Positions 17,819 through 26,731 of a DNA stretch of 64,000 bases are shown one piece after another. Positions within the stretch are counted from its first letter, which is position 1; each line of letters begins with the position of its first letter. The notes under the pieces were generated by a model that saw only the letters and a list, made by a program, of their open reading frames with translations, was not told the DNA's origin and did not search any database. The DNA is from Desulfatitalea tepidiphila. Lineage in GTDB: Bacteria > Desulfobacterota > Desulfobacteria > Desulfobacterales > Desulfosarcinaceae. A program made the position numbers and the translations under genes. The stretch is taken from assembly GCF_001293685.1 (NCBI RefSeq), contig NZ_BCAG01000005.1, positions 310,001 to 374,000 on the forward strand, written 5' to 3'.

Positions 17819-20073
17819 GCGCCCGCCTGAAACCGGTGATAAGCCGCCACCTTGGACAGGGCCGTCACGGCCCTGTCCAGCCCGTGGTAAAACGGCACGC
17901 CGGCGTCGCGAAAGATCTTTTCCAGTCGCATCCGCGTCTGTTGAATCGCCGCCTGGGGCTGATACTGGCGCCACACCACCACCACGGGCTTGCCGCTGGT
18001 GTGCCGGCGCGCCTCCCCGGCGATGTAATGGCCGATGCGTTCGACATGCGCGCCCTGCTCCAAACCGAAGAGCCAGTCCAGGTGCAGGGAGATGACGAAC
18101 AGGTGCAGGTTCGGCTCGGCTGACAGGTGCCCGAGGGTGGGCCCGAGCAAATCGAGATTGGTCAGCAGGAGGTGGGCGTCGATGGGATTGCGGATCATGT
18201 TGCCGGCCGGCGGGATGATCTCCCTGAGCCGGGCCATAAGGGCCGGCGTCAGGGCCGGCATCTCCAGCCCCGCCTTGGCGCAGCTGTCGGCCGCCGCCAC
18301 GCCGATACCGCCGCCGGTGCCCAGGATCGCCAGGCCACGGCCCTGCCAGGGCGGCAGGTGGCGCAAGGCCAGGACCACATCGGCCATCTCCTCCAGGGAG
18401 TCGGCCTGGATGGCGCCGGTCTGCTTGAAAAAGGCCTGCCAGATCTTGACCCCGCCGGCCAGGGAGCCGGTGTGCGATGCCACGGTGCGGGCTCCGGATT
18501 CGGTCACGCCGCCTTTTACCATCACCACCGGCTTGTCCCGGTTGATCTCACGCACCTGCCCGAGCAGCCGGCGGCCGTTTTTAACCCCTTCCAGATACAT
18601 GGCGATGATGCGGGTGTCCGCGTCCCCGGCGAGGTAGGCCATAAAATCGGTGCTGTCCAGCACCACGGCATTGCCGTAACTGAACACCTTGCTGAAATGA
18701 AGGCCGTAGGTATCCGCCGCGTAATTGGTGAAATCCTGGGCATTGCCGCCGCTCTGGCTCACCATGGCCACCGGCCCGCTGGGCGCAGGGGCCGATACCC
18801 AGGTGACCAGGCGCGAGGCCGGCACATAGAGTCCCATGCAGTTGGGGCCGATGAGATTCAGACCGCCGTCTACGGCGATCTGCTGCACCTCGGCCTGCAG
18901 GCGGATGCCCTCGGGTTCATCGGTCTCCTTGAATCCCGAAGAGAAGATGTGGACGTTCCGGCAGTCCGCGGCGATGCAATCCTTCAGGGCCGCCGGCACG
19001 GCCGGGGCCGGCACGGAGATCACCACCAGGTCCACGGGTTCGGGCAAAGCGGTCAGTGTGGGATAGGCCTTGATGCCTTCGATTTCGTCGGCCCGGGGAT
19101 TGATGGGATAGAGCCGCCCCTCGAAGCCGAAATTGCGGATACAGCGGTAAATGCCGGGAAATCCTCCGATCTGGGTGCGCGCCACACCCACCACGGCAAT
19201 GGATCGGGGATGGGCCATCACCTCCAGGGCGGCATTGAGACGGGCGACCCGCTCCTCGACTTCCGGTGCATCGAGGGCCGGAGCGGCGGTGTCCGGGTCG
19301 GCCAGGACCACCAGGGCATCCACCGCCGTGACCGTGCCGTCGGCGGAGACGATCAGCGGATTGATGTCCGCCTCCGCGATTTGCGGATACTCCAGCCCGA
19401 GCCTGGAAAGTCCCGTCAGGGCGGCGGCCAGCGCCGTCCGGTCGGCAGCCGCCTCGCCCCGGAAATCCCCCAGGAGCGCGCGCGCGGCCAGCTCGTCCAT
19501 CATGGCCAGGGCCTGCCGTTCATCGATGGGCGCGATGCGAAACACCACATCGCCGAGCGCCTCGGCAAACACGCCGCCCAGGCCGAACATCACCACGGGC
19601 CCGAATTGGGGATCGCGGGTCAACCCGGCGACGAACTCGCGCCGGCCGGCGATCATGGGCTGTACGAGGCACCCCTCCCAGGCGTCCCCGGCGGCAGCTT
19701 TGATGTCGTCAAAGGCGGCCCTGAGCTGATCCGGCGTCTGCAGATTGATCTTGACGAGACCCAATTCGGTCTTGTGGGTCAGTTTGCTGCCCAGCCCTTT
19801 CAGCACCACAGGGTACCCCACGGATTGGGCGGCGGAAACGAGCTGGGTGTCACTGGTGACGATCACCTCCGGCACCACGGGAATTCCGTAATGGCCGAGG
19901 ATCTGTTTGGATTCCGCCTCATCGAGAGAGCGTCGGTTTTCGTTACGGCAACGGGCAATCCATTCTGAAGGTTCCAAAGCATCTGCCTTTCGAGGATTCG
20001 GTCGCCCCTGACGTCCCCTGCCGATGAAACGGCGCGCACAACCAGCAGGAGAGATGACCGGCAATTGATCCAA
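17815..20073 (-). CDS. ADP-forming acyl/acetyl-CoA synthetase, ATP-grasp-first domain order
   Basis: 752 residues carrying all domains of NDP-forming acyl-CoA synthetase, which couples acyl-CoA hydrolysis to ATP synthesis. The order is inverted compared with single-chain archaeal enzymes: ATP-grasp (beta) module at about 40-270 (YPVVLKGLGSKLTHKTELGLV), then CoA-binding (HPRSIAVVGVARTQIGGFPG, about 285) and the succinyl-CoA-ligase-like domains, with phosphorylatable His in VASHTGSLAGG. No GNAT domain is visible, unlike PatZ. The start is uncertain: homology seems to begin near residue 35 (LEPSEWIARC, a TTG codon). Likely role: energy conservation from acyl-CoA in fermentation or fatty/aromatic acid breakdown. 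Confidence 0.87.
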   Translation of the reverse strand: MDQLPVISPAGCARRFIGRGRQGRPNPRKADALEPSEWIARCRNENRRSLDEAESKQILGHYGIPVVPEVIVTSDTQLVSAAQSVGYPVVLKGLGSKLTHKTELGLVKINLQTPDQLRAAFDDIKAAAGDAWEGCLVQPMIAGRREFVAGLTRDPQFGPVVMFGLGGVFAEALGDVVFRIAPIDERQALAMMDELAARALLGDFRGEAAADRTALAAALTGLSRLGLEYPQIAEADINPLIVSADGTVTAVDALVVLADPDTAAPALDAPEVEERVARLNAALEVMAHPRSIAVVGVARTQIGGFPGIYRCIRNFGFEGRLYPINPRADEIEGIKAYPTLTALPEPVDLVVISVPAPAVPAALKDCIAADCRNVHIFSSGFKETDEPEGIRLQAEVQQIAVDGGLNLIGPNCMGLYVPASRLVTWVSAPAPSGPVAMVSQSGGNAQDFTNYAADTYGLHFSKVFSYGNAVVLDSTDFMAYLAGDADTRIIAMYLEGVKNGRRLLGQVREINRDKPVVMVKGGVTESGARTVASHTGSLAGGVKIWQAFFKQTGAIQADSLEEMADVVLALRHLPPWQGRGLAILGTGGGIGVAAADSCAKAGLEMPALTPALMARLREIIPPAGNMIRNPIDAHLLLTNLDLLGPTLGHLSAEPNLHLFVISLHLDWLFGLEQGAHVERIGHYIAGEARRHTSGKPVVVVWRQYQPQAAIQQTRMRLEKIFRDAGVPFYHGLDRAVTALSKVAAYHRFQAGA

Positions 20074-20214
20074 CGGGTGGTTTGAACCGGTTGCAGGGTT
20101 ATCTTTTGAACGGTGTTCAGTGGATAGAATTTACCAGTTCGGCAGGAGGGCGTCAACGCATAAAAACGAACGTTCGTTCTATTGCAGCGCCGCCGTCACG
20201 CATCGGCGCCCCGT

Positions 20215-20487
20215 TCAACGGGAGCCCTGGCGTTTCAGAACGAGTTTTTTCAAAAAGGCGCTGATGCGCCTTCCGATGGGTCGGGTAATCACATAGACAT
20301 TGCCGGCCACCATCACATGCACGATGGCCGATCCCGCCGCGCCCACATCCGGCGTCAGGATCCGGGGGGTGACGATCACCGCGGTGATGAAGGCAATGAG
20401 GATCTGCCACGTGTCCGGCAGAAAAATCAGGTAAAAAAACAGGTATCCGGGTGTCAACGGTCTCTTTTGCAAGGCGTTCGCTCTCAT
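20215..20487 (-). CDS. Small integral membrane protein, unknown
   Basis: 90 residues with two hydrophobic stretches (PGYLFFYLIFLPDTWQILIA and VGAAGSAIVHVMVAGNVYVI) and a basic C-terminus (KKLVLKRQGSR). No family recognised. No convincing SD precedes the ATG. Chosen over the overlapping 146-residue frame at 20153-20593, which is polar, His/Pro/Arg-rich and looks like an out-of-phase shadow. Same strand as the acyl-CoA synthetase downstream. Confidence 0.5.
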   Translation of the reverse strand: MRANALQKRPLTPGYLFFYLIFLPDTWQILIAFITAVIVTPRILTPDVGAAGSAIVHVMVAGNVYVITRPIGRRISAFLKKLVLKRQGSR

Positions 20488-20653
20488 TCAAGGCGGATCT
20501 GCGATCCACCTGCACGGTTCGTGTCGATCTGTGTCCGCAGCGATCATATCCGGCCTCACACTTGCCGGGCGGTTCGGGCACTATAGAAGGCAACCCAAAC
20601 GGAGATCAACCCCTATTTTTGACCCGACCGCCATCTCCGGCCGGCCTGTTTCG

Positions 20654-20986
20654 TCAGGCGATAAATTTCCCCAGATCACTGTGCTGCAGCTTGATTTCAT
20701 GGATCAGACGATCATAGCGCAGCATCCTGATCATCGAGCGGATGATCAGGTAGGCGCTGAAAGCGACCAGGGCTGCGCACAGCGCGCCCAGAGGGATGAG
20801 CAAATGCAGGACGTGAAGCACATCGTAATATTTCGACGTGGCAATCAACACACTCATCACCGACAGCGGAAGGGCCAGAACGGCTATACCTGTGCGCATG
20901 ACCGCCAGAGAGGTGCGCTTTTCAGCCAGAACGAGCTGCACTTCGTTGATGATGATCGCATTCTGTTCGTCTGTTTCGCTGTTCAT
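20654..20986 (-). CDS. DUF202-like small membrane protein
   Basis: 110 residues. The N-terminal segment VLAEKRTSLAVMRTGIAVLA matches the DUF202/YidH pattern (L-A-x-E-R-T-x-L-A-x-x-R-T), followed by two membrane helices (about 29-50 and 60-85) and a charged C-terminal helix. Function unknown. It lies 58 nt downstream of the SMR transporter gene on the same strand. Confidence 0.65.
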   Translation of the reverse strand: MNSETDEQNAIIINEVQLVLAEKRTSLAVMRTGIAVLALPLSVMSVLIATSKYYDVLHVLHLLIPLGALCAALVAFSAYLIIRSMIRMLRYDRLIHEIKLQHSDLGKFIA

Positions 20987-21044
20987 ATCTGCTATAATCG
21001 CAAAAAAGTCAGAAATCCCCCTTTTACCGTCATCCCGCTTACCA

Positions 21045-21365
21045 TCACCCCGGTGTAGCCATCTTCAGCCCGACGATCCCCGCAATGATCAACCCAACGC
21101 TGATCAGCCGGGCGGCATTTGCAGCTTCACCCAGCAGAACGATCCCCAGCAAGACGGTTCCGACAGCGCCCACGCCGACCCAAACAGCATAGGCGGTGCC
21201 CACCGGCAGCGACTTCATGGCCAGGCCCAGCAACCAGAGACTGATCATCATCGCCACGACGGTCCAGACCGTGGGCCACAGCCGGGTAAATCCGTCGGTG
21301 TACTTCAACCCGATCGCCCAGCCGGTCTCAAACAGTCCCGCAACAACCAGAATGACCCAAGCCAT
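21045..21365 (-). CDS. sugE: SMR-family transporter, SugE/Gdx type
   Basis: 106 residues, four membrane helices, Glu in the first helix ([16 protein letters not shown]) as required for proton-coupled antiport. The pattern ETGWA...KYTDGFT and [19 protein letters not shown] fits SugE/Gdx (guanidinium exporters) rather than EmrE. AAAGGA precedes the ATG. A good sigma-70 promoter lies about 50 nt upstream, leaving no room for a guanidine riboswitch. Confidence 0.9.
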   Translation of the reverse strand: MAWVILVVAGLFETGWAIGLKYTDGFTRLWPTVWTVVAMMISLWLLGLAMKSLPVGTAYAVWVGVGAVGTVLLGIVLLGEAANAARLISVGLIIAGIVGLKMATPG

Positions 21366-21419
21366 ATGTTTCCTTTAGATGAATTCACTTTGATTGCATT
21401 TTGATCGTCAGCAGCCTGC

Positions 21420-21448
21420 AAATTATCGCCACAGTTTTGTTATGTCAA
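21420..21448 (-). promoter_or_regulatory. Predicted sigma-70 promoter of sugE
   Basis: On the minus strand, consensus TTGACA at 21448-21443, 17-nt spacer, TAATTT at 21425-21420; a leader of about 48 nt leads to the SugE ATG. Confidence 0.6.
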
Positions 21449-21651
21449 TGTAATAACTGATTTTTTTAATACCCAAACCCCATTTACAGGATCGTGTCTG
21501 CTACGTTTTTCGCTGCAGACGCTACAGCCTTCGCGTTGATTAGGCCTAAGTTGAGCGAAACAATAGCTTCGACTATTTCCATGGCCGCATGCATCTGAGC
21601 GAATTTGCCGAAAATCAGATCTTGTTTTGGTTCGTTAGGGAAAGGCGACTA

Positions 21652-21868
21652 GGCCCGGGTGGGGCAGGTTGCCAGGGCCACTTGAGCCATGCGGTTTAGT
21701 GTCGCTTTAATGCAAACGGCGGACAAGCGGCCCAGACTGTTTGAGCGCAGCGAGTTTCTGGGCCGCCCGCCGTGCATTTTAGCGACACTTGACCGCTTGG
21801 CGTGTGGCATCGGCCACCTGTCCCACCCGGGCCGGGTTTAATGCAAAGGCATAACATTCAGTCAGAAT
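21652..21868 (+). repeat. Long copy A of a structured intergenic repeat family
   Basis: Lies in the 620-nt gap between divergent sugE and the SPOR gene. Outer stem GGCCCGGGTGGGGCAGGT (21652-21669) pairs with 21816-21833 with one G-U. Inner stems: AGTGTCGCT (21698-21706) with AGCGACACT (21781-21789); AATGCA with TGCATT; ACGGCGG with CCGCCGT; GCGGCCCAGA (21727-21736) with TCTGGGCCGC (21757-21766), closing a 20-nt loop. The 3' tail GGGTTTAATG...CATTCAGTCAGAAT ends near 21868. A 70-nt core is identical to copy B at 28.7 kb. No ORF is credible here. Confidence 0.85.
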
Positions 21869-21988
21869 TGCCGCCACCCGCAATATGGGTTTTACATCGC
21901 TTTGAAAAGGGGTATATTCTGCGGTTGCGATACCGCAAGTCCAAAAATAGTCGTTTCTTTTATTTGCCAAGCGTGGAGGTTAGCTGCG

Positions 21989-22870
21989 TTGAAGAGAAAA
22001 ACGATACCCCAAGAGATAAGAGGCACCATCCCATGGGGATGGTTGATTGGCCTGGCCCTCTTGATCGTGGCGGCCGGGGTCACGTTGCTGCTGCTGCCCA
22101 AGCCGACGCCCCACACGGCGCCCCCACCCATCGTGACGGCCAAGATACCGCAAGTGCCGGAGACCCGGCCGCAGCCCGCGACCGATGAGGAGGCAGGAGA
22201 TTCGGCCCAGGGCACAGCGGCCGGCGACATAACCAAGGAGAGCACCGCACCCGAGGCCGTTCAGGACGACGCCTTCCCGGACGCCGACGGTTCGGCAGCA
22301 TCGGCCAGAGAGAGCGATGCCGGCGCCGATTCGGCCGAGTCGAATGTAAAAGACGAGGCAAAGCCGCCACTGGCCGCCGTCGCCCCATCGACACCCTCGA
22401 CCCCTTCAAAACCTGAAACATCGCCGGCTACACCGGCCTCATCCGAGAGCGCCGCACAGACCGAAGGCGCAACGGCGGCCGAAGAGCCCACCCCGTCCCG
22501 GGAGCGCCCGCCGGCATCGGCCGACGATTCCACCTCGGCCGGCGAGGAGAACGAAGCTGAACCAGCAGCGGCCGCCCCTGCCGAAACAGACGAAAAGGCG
22601 CCGGTTCCGACCCAAGTATCCACTTTCCAAGGATATACCATCCAAGTGGGGGCTTATCGGAACAAGGAGAATGCCGACGCCAAAATGGCCGACCTGCAAC
22701 AGCGGGGCTATCCGGCCTATCTGTTTGAAGTGACCGATGCACGCCGGCGTTCGTTTTATATGGTGCGGTTCGGGCAGTTCGACGGCCACCAGGAGGCCTC
22801 CGAAACGCTGGCCGATTTCAAGGAAAAGGAAAATATGCAGGCCGTCATCGTCCGCGCCGGCTCGATGTAG
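21989..22870 (+). CDS. SPOR-domain membrane protein
   Basis: 293 residues: short basic N-terminus, one membrane helix (about 16-38, WGWLIGLALLIVAAGVTLLLL), a 170-residue Ala/Pro/Glu/Ser-rich linker, and a C-terminal SPOR domain (about 215-290, GYTIQVGAYRNKENADAKMA ... RSFYMVRFGQF). This is the layout of FtsN/DedD-like bitopic division proteins that bind denuded septal glycan. A TTG start at 21989 is chosen because GGAGG lies 9 nt upstream; earlier in-frame codons (from 21902) would put an odd Cys-rich stretch before the anchor. Confidence 0.82.
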   Translation: MKRKTIPQEIRGTIPWGWLIGLALLIVAAGVTLLLLPKPTPHTAPPPIVTAKIPQVPETRPQPATDEEAGDSAQGTAAGDITKESTAPEAVQDDAFPDADGSAASARESDAGADSAESNVKDEAKPPLAAVAPSTPSTPSKPETSPATPASSESAAQTEGATAAEEPTPSRERPPASADDSTSAGEENEAEPAAAAPAETDEKAPVPTQVSTFQGYTIQVGAYRNKENADAKMADLQQRGYPAYLFEVTDARRRSFYMVRFGQFDGHQEASETLADFKEKENMQAVIVRAGSM

Positions 22871-22911
22871 CCTCGAGGGATCCTATTGGCCGGGCAGGGT
22901 TTGGCGCGGCC

Positions 22912-23874
22912 TCAGAGCACGATGCGCCAGCAGCGGTGAATGTGCTTGCGTTTGTGAAGGTAGTCTTCGGGTATGGTGCGGCCGGTGATCTCCTCGACCT
23001 CGGCCGCATTCAACAACGCCAGTTGATCGGTAAAACTCTGGTGGTTGGTAGAAAAAAGAATCGTGCCACCCGGCCGCACGAGGGCCGCGACATCGGTCAG
23101 CAACCGCAGGTGATCCGCGACGATGTCGAAGGATTCGCCTTCCTTCTCGATCGTGTAAAAAGAGGGGGGATCGACCACCGCCAGGTTAAAGCGCTGGGAT
23201 TTGCCCCTTGCCGCCGATAGAAACTCGAAGGCGTGGGCCTGGATCAGCCGGTTCTCCTTTTCCGGCACCTCGTTGAGCGCAAAATTCCGGCGGGCCCATT
23301 GAATGGCGCTCTTGGATCGATCCACGGACACGGTCGAACGGGCGCCGCCACGGGCCGCATAGCAGGAGAAGGTGCCGGTGTAACAAAACAGGTTCAGAAA
23401 TTCCTTGCCGGCGGCCATCTCGCGAACCATCTGACGCGTGTTGCGATGGTCGCCGAACAGCCCGGTATCCACGTAATCCCAGGGATTGACGATAAATTTG
23501 AAGTCTCGTTCCGAAACGGTGATCGTGCGGTCGGTGTGGTCTATACGCTCGTATCGCCGTCCTTCGGCTTTGCCGTAGTAGCGCGCCTTCAGGTGGATGT
23601 TTTCGGGCGGCACGCCCAGGGCCTCGCCGACGGCCGCCCCCATCAGCGGCAACCATTCCGGTGTGGACTGCTTGCGGGTGTACTCGCCGATCACCAGATG
23701 CCCGGCATACCAGTCCACCACCGCCCGGATCTCGGGAATGTCCCAGTCGTAAAGCCTGAAAACCTCGATGTGCTCCCGTTCGAAACGCTTGCGCAGGTGG
23801 CGATAGCGTTTTTTGACCTTGTTGGCCAGCATTTCGGCCTGCTGTCCATAGTGTTCCTGCTGCGCTTCTGCCAT
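22912..23874 (-). CDS. RlmK-like class I rRNA methyltransferase
   Basis: 320 residues resembling the C-terminal half of the fused RlmKL enzyme (23S rRNA m7G2069 methyltransferase) without the RlmL/THUMP half. Visible: NRxKKRYRHLRKRF-like N-terminus, VNPWDYVDTGLFGDHRNTR, SAM-binding motif NLFCYTGTFSCYAARGGA, acidic VDRSKSAIQWARRNFALN, and DPPSF (the NPPxF/DPPxF catalytic motif). Ends in HRCWRIVL. Standalone RlmK proteins are common outside enterobacteria. Exact target position is inferred from the family. Confidence 0.85.
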   Translation of the reverse strand: MAEAQQEHYGQQAEMLANKVKKRYRHLRKRFEREHIEVFRLYDWDIPEIRAVVDWYAGHLVIGEYTRKQSTPEWLPLMGAAVGEALGVPPENIHLKARYYGKAEGRRYERIDHTDRTITVSERDFKFIVNPWDYVDTGLFGDHRNTRQMVREMAAGKEFLNLFCYTGTFSCYAARGGARSTVSVDRSKSAIQWARRNFALNEVPEKENRLIQAHAFEFLSAARGKSQRFNLAVVDPPSFYTIEKEGESFDIVADHLRLLTDVAALVRPGGTILFSTNHQSFTDQLALLNAAEVEEITGRTIPEDYLHKRKHIHRCWRIVL

Positions 23875-23898
23875 GGGTCCGCCGTGGTTCGGTGTGGA

Positions 23899-24840
23899 TT
23901 AAATCGACTCGACGTACTGTATCATCTTTTTGCGCTCGGTTGAATCGGGTATTCGGCCGAAATTGGCGCCCATGTTGTCCTTCATGTGACGGGTTTTGGA
24001 TGTGGCCGGTATGATGCAGGTGACCGCCGGATGGGCCAGGATGAATTTCAGGAAAAACTGGCCCCAGCTGCGGGCATCGAATTCACCGGCCCATTCGGGC
24101 ACCGCCTGTCCCTTGACCCTGACGAAGAGCCCGCCGCGCTGATACGGACGGTTGATCAGGGTGGCGATCCCCCGGTCGGCCGCCAGCGGCAACAGCCGTT
24201 CCTCGGGGACGCGGTCTTCGATGTTGTAGGAAAACTGAACGAAATCGATCCGTTCGGTTCGCATGATCTCTTCCAGCTCCCGGTGATCGCGGCCGTGCGA
24301 GGTGGTAACGCCGATGTAACGGATTTTCCCCTCGGAGCGCCATTGACGCAAGGTCTCCAGGTGGGTCCGCCAATCGCGCAGATTGTGAATCTGCATCAGG
24401 TCCATCACTTCGACGCCCATCAACCGCATGGATTGCCGCATCTGGTCTTCGCCGGCCTGGCGGCCGTCGGTCCACACCTTGGTGGCGGCAAAAAGGCCAT
24501 CCGCGTTCAAGTGACTCAACAAGCGGCCCACCACCCTCTCCGCCGAACCATACATTGGCGATGAATCGATGACCGTGCCGCCCTGTTGGAAAAAGATCGA
24601 GAGTACGTCGGCCAGCCGCTCTATCTCGTCCGGATGGCTGCCCGCATTGAAGGTGCGCGAGGTGCCCATGCCGATGACCGGAATCCGTTCGCCACTGGAC
24701 GGTATGGCGCGTTCAAGGGGTTCGGGAACCATCGCCAGGATATCCCTCGGGGTAAACGCCACGCCGAGGGTCATCAATCCCAATGAGCCCATAAAGGCGC
24801 GGCGACTCAGTCTGATCGGCTTTGTAATCGTTGTCGTCAT
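23899..24840 (-). CDS. Tat-exported aldo/keto reductase
   Basis: 313 residues with a twin-arginine signal (SRRAFMGSLG, about 12-21, followed by a hydrophobic stretch). The AKR barrel keeps the catalytic tetrad-type residues: Asp and Tyr in IDSSPMYGSAERVVG, Lys in LFAATKVWTDG, His in MDLMQIHNLRDW. GGGAGG precedes the ATG at 24840; the frame is open to 24972 without an SD. It follows the ATP/ADP-carrier-like permease by 13 nt. A periplasmic reductase would probably carry its cofactor through Tat; substrate unknown. Confidence 0.88.
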   Translation of the reverse strand: MTTTITKPIRLSRRAFMGSLGLMTLGVAFTPRDILAMVPEPLERAIPSSGERIPVIGMGTSRTFNAGSHPDEIERLADVLSIFFQQGGTVIDSSPMYGSAERVVGRLLSHLNADGLFAATKVWTDGRQAGEDQMRQSMRLMGVEVMDLMQIHNLRDWRTHLETLRQWRSEGKIRYIGVTTSHGRDHRELEEIMRTERIDFVQFSYNIEDRVPEERLLPLAADRGIATLINRPYQRGGLFVRVKGQAVPEWAGEFDARSWGQFFLKFILAHPAVTCIIPATSKTRHMKDNMGANFGRIPDSTERKKMIQYVESI

Positions 24841-24853
24841 AACATCCTCCCTT

Positions 24854-26197
24854 CTAAATCGGGTTTCGCGCCCGACCACCAAGTTCGTCCGCCGCAAGTT
24901 CGGCCTGTCGACGGCCCAGGCGATAGGAGACCCAGGCCCAAAGGCAGGCCATGGGAACGGCGAGAAAGGCAATGGCCGACAGCGTCAATCCGATGCTTTG
25001 CATGGCGGCATAGAGCCAGGCACTCAAGGCGTCTCCGCCGCGATACACCACGGTGTCGATGAAATTCTTGGCCTTGTACTTCTCTTCCTTGGTCAGTACG
25101 ACATAAAGCATTTCACGGCCCGGCCGCGTGATGGCGTAGTTGCCGGCCCGGCGCAGCACCTGGACGAGCACCAGCACGCCGAGCAGCGGCGCAAACCCCA
25201 TGACCAGGAAACCGGCACCGAGCAGTACCGGGATCAGGGCCAGGGCCCGCCCGAGTCCCAGGCGATCGATGATGCGGCCGGTCAAAAAGAGTTGAAGGGT
25301 CAGGGTCAGCGCATTGACCGCGAAATCGATGCCGGCGAACAGAGCGGTGCGGACGGCCGGATCATCGAACCGATCCCGGATGATGTGCGCCTGTTGAAAA
25401 TAGAGAAAGGTCGCCAGCGAAGAGAAGAGAAAGATCATCAAGCAGATGCCGGACAGATAGGTGGAAGTGAAGACCAGCCGTATGCCGGCCAGCACCCCGC
25501 CGCCGATGGCCGCATCTTTGGCTGAATCGTTTCCAGAATCAATGAATCGGTCCGCTTCCCCGGGGTCATGGGCATTGCCGCGGCCGGCCCCGAAGGAACC
25601 ATCGCCCTTCTTGTCCTTCGCATGGCGCCAGGCCACCAGGCGCTGGACGCACAGGGCCGCCACCGTCAAAAAGAGGGCCGAGACCAGAAGCAGGTTCGTC
25701 GGGCCAGTGCGGATCACCAGCATCGCTGTAAGGGCCGGGCCGGTCAGCGCACCGGCCGTGCCGCCGGCGGCGATGACGCCGAAAAGGCGTTTTGCCTGCT
25801 CGGTATTGAAGATATCGGTCATGAAACTCCAGAACACCGAGACGATGAACAGGTTGAAGACGCTGGTCCATATGAAGAAGATGCGGGCCACATGGACATC
25901 GGTCAGCGCCGACTTGAAGAGAACGAAGAAAACGAGAAGATTGGAAATAAAAAAACCGTAGACAAAGATCAGGAACCGGTGGGGTGCGTATCGGCGGGTG
26001 ATCCAGCCGAACAGGGGGACCGCCGCAAGCATGGCGGCAAACGTCCCGCTGAAGAGCCACTGCAGTTTATCCACCCCGCCGGCGATGCCCATCTCGTCTC
26101 TCATGGGTCGGATGATGTAATAGCCGCATAACAGAGAAAAAAAGTAAAGGAATGACCAGATCAGCGCCGCCGCCTCGCCCTGTTTCAGGGCCATCAT
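24854..26197 (-). CDS. ATP/ADP-carrier-like MFS transporter (NTP/NDP antiporter family)
   Basis: 447 residues with 11-12 membrane helices. The start region LKRMMALKQGEAAALIWSFL followed by YFFSLLCGYYIIRPMRDEMG is characteristic of free-living relatives of the Tlc nucleotide carriers. It also has SVFWSFMTDIFNTEQAKRLF and REMLYVVLTKEEKYKAKNFI. Whether it moves nucleotides is unknown. The frame is open to 26410, but that would run through the intrinsic terminator at 26367-26397, so a start at ATG 26197 (or the CTG four codons earlier, 10 nt after a GGAGG) is preferred. The Tat aldo/keto reductase follows in the same operon. Confidence 0.82.
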   Translation of the reverse strand: MMALKQGEAAALIWSFLYFFSLLCGYYIIRPMRDEMGIAGGVDKLQWLFSGTFAAMLAAVPLFGWITRRYAPHRFLIFVYGFFISNLLVFFVLFKSALTDVHVARIFFIWTSVFNLFIVSVFWSFMTDIFNTEQAKRLFGVIAAGGTAGALTGPALTAMLVIRTGPTNLLLVSALFLTVAALCVQRLVAWRHAKDKKGDGSFGAGRGNAHDPGEADRFIDSGNDSAKDAAIGGGVLAGIRLVFTSTYLSGICLMIFLFSSLATFLYFQQAHIIRDRFDDPAVRTALFAGIDFAVNALTLTLQLFLTGRIIDRLGLGRALALIPVLLGAGFLVMGFAPLLGVLVLVQVLRRAGNYAITRPGREMLYVVLTKEEKYKAKNFIDTVVYRGGDALSAWLYAAMQSIGLTLSAIAFLAVPMACLWAWVSYRLGRRQAELAADELGGRARNPI

Positions 26198-26366
26198 CCG
26201 TTTCAGCCACGGGATGCCTCCGGACGTGCGCCACCCACTCGATTCAGCGGCAAGGATCGATTTTGGTGTCGGATTGTGGCTCAGACCGCTGGTTATCCAG
26301 TCGGCAATCGCCCTGTTTTCTGTCTGTTTTGAAGCTGCGGCTTTTCTCCCGGTGGGCGTAGGGAAG

Positions 26367-26397
26367 AAAAAAGTGGCGGAGAGCGAATCTCCGCCAC
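26367..26397 (-). terminator. Rho-independent terminator of the small-peptide operon
   Basis: Minus-strand hairpin with a perfect 10-bp stem GTGGCGGAGA / TCTCCGCCAC and a TTCGC loop, followed directly by TTTTTT. It lies 41 nt after the stop of the 64-residue small protein and separates it from the transporter gene. Confidence 0.9.
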
Positions 26398-26437
26398 GAT
26401 GGATGATCACTTTAGAATGTCATGGACGACCGACGCA

Positions 26438-26632
26438 TCAGATACGGCCGCCGAGGCCCCCCGGTGGGTCATTTCGTCTGAATGTCCAGGAAGGACTCTT
26501 TTCGGCCGGTGAACTGTAGGCCATGTTCGATTTATTGATGGTGCGCTGCCGTTCCTGCTCGCCTTCGAAAACACGGTCCCGGCATTCACCCCTGCACTTT
26601 CCACTGGTATCTCTCGATGGCATCTTTTTCAT
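26438..26632 (-). CDS. Small basic protein with CxxxC motif, unknown
   Basis: 64 residues beginning MKKMPSRDTSGKCRGECRDR, strongly basic and polar, ending in PPGGLGGRI. It has a single CxxxC (residues 13 and 17). The start is supported by AAAAGGAG with 8-nt spacing. It lies 99 nt downstream of the six-Cys peptide gene, is on the same strand, and is followed by a strong terminator, so the two form a closed operon. A 65-residue frame (26407-26604) overlaps it but lacks an SD. No family recognised. Confidence 0.65.
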   Translation of the reverse strand: MKKMPSRDTSGKCRGECRDRVFEGEQERQRTINKSNMAYSSPAEKSPSWTFRRNDPPGGLGGRI

Positions 26633-26731
26633 GTTGGATCTCCTTTTATACCTGTCGCCGCCGCCTCGATTCGATGGGCGCCTGTTCGGCGCGGGCGATA
26701 CCCGCCGCCGCAGGACCGATCAGATCGGCGG

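Noticed and set aside
20153-20593. 146-codon minus-strand ORF
   Set aside because: Overlaps the hydrophobic 90-residue frame; polar, His/Pro/Arg-rich translation typical of an out-of-frame reading.
21366-21448. Guanidine riboswitch upstream of sugE
   Set aside because: The predicted start of transcription leaves about 48 nt of leader, with no ACGR-loop hairpin pair or other guanidine aptamer feature; only an isolated GACGA is present.
21652-21833. attC-type integron recombination site in the palindromic repeat
   Set aside because: No RYYYAAC/GTTRRRY core sites at the ends and no integrase or cassette array nearby; stems far longer than attC.
26198-26410. 71-codon N-terminal extension of the ATP/ADP-carrier-like permease
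   Set aside because: The extension would be translated from within an intrinsic terminator hairpin, has no RBS, and family homology begins at LKRMMALKQGE.
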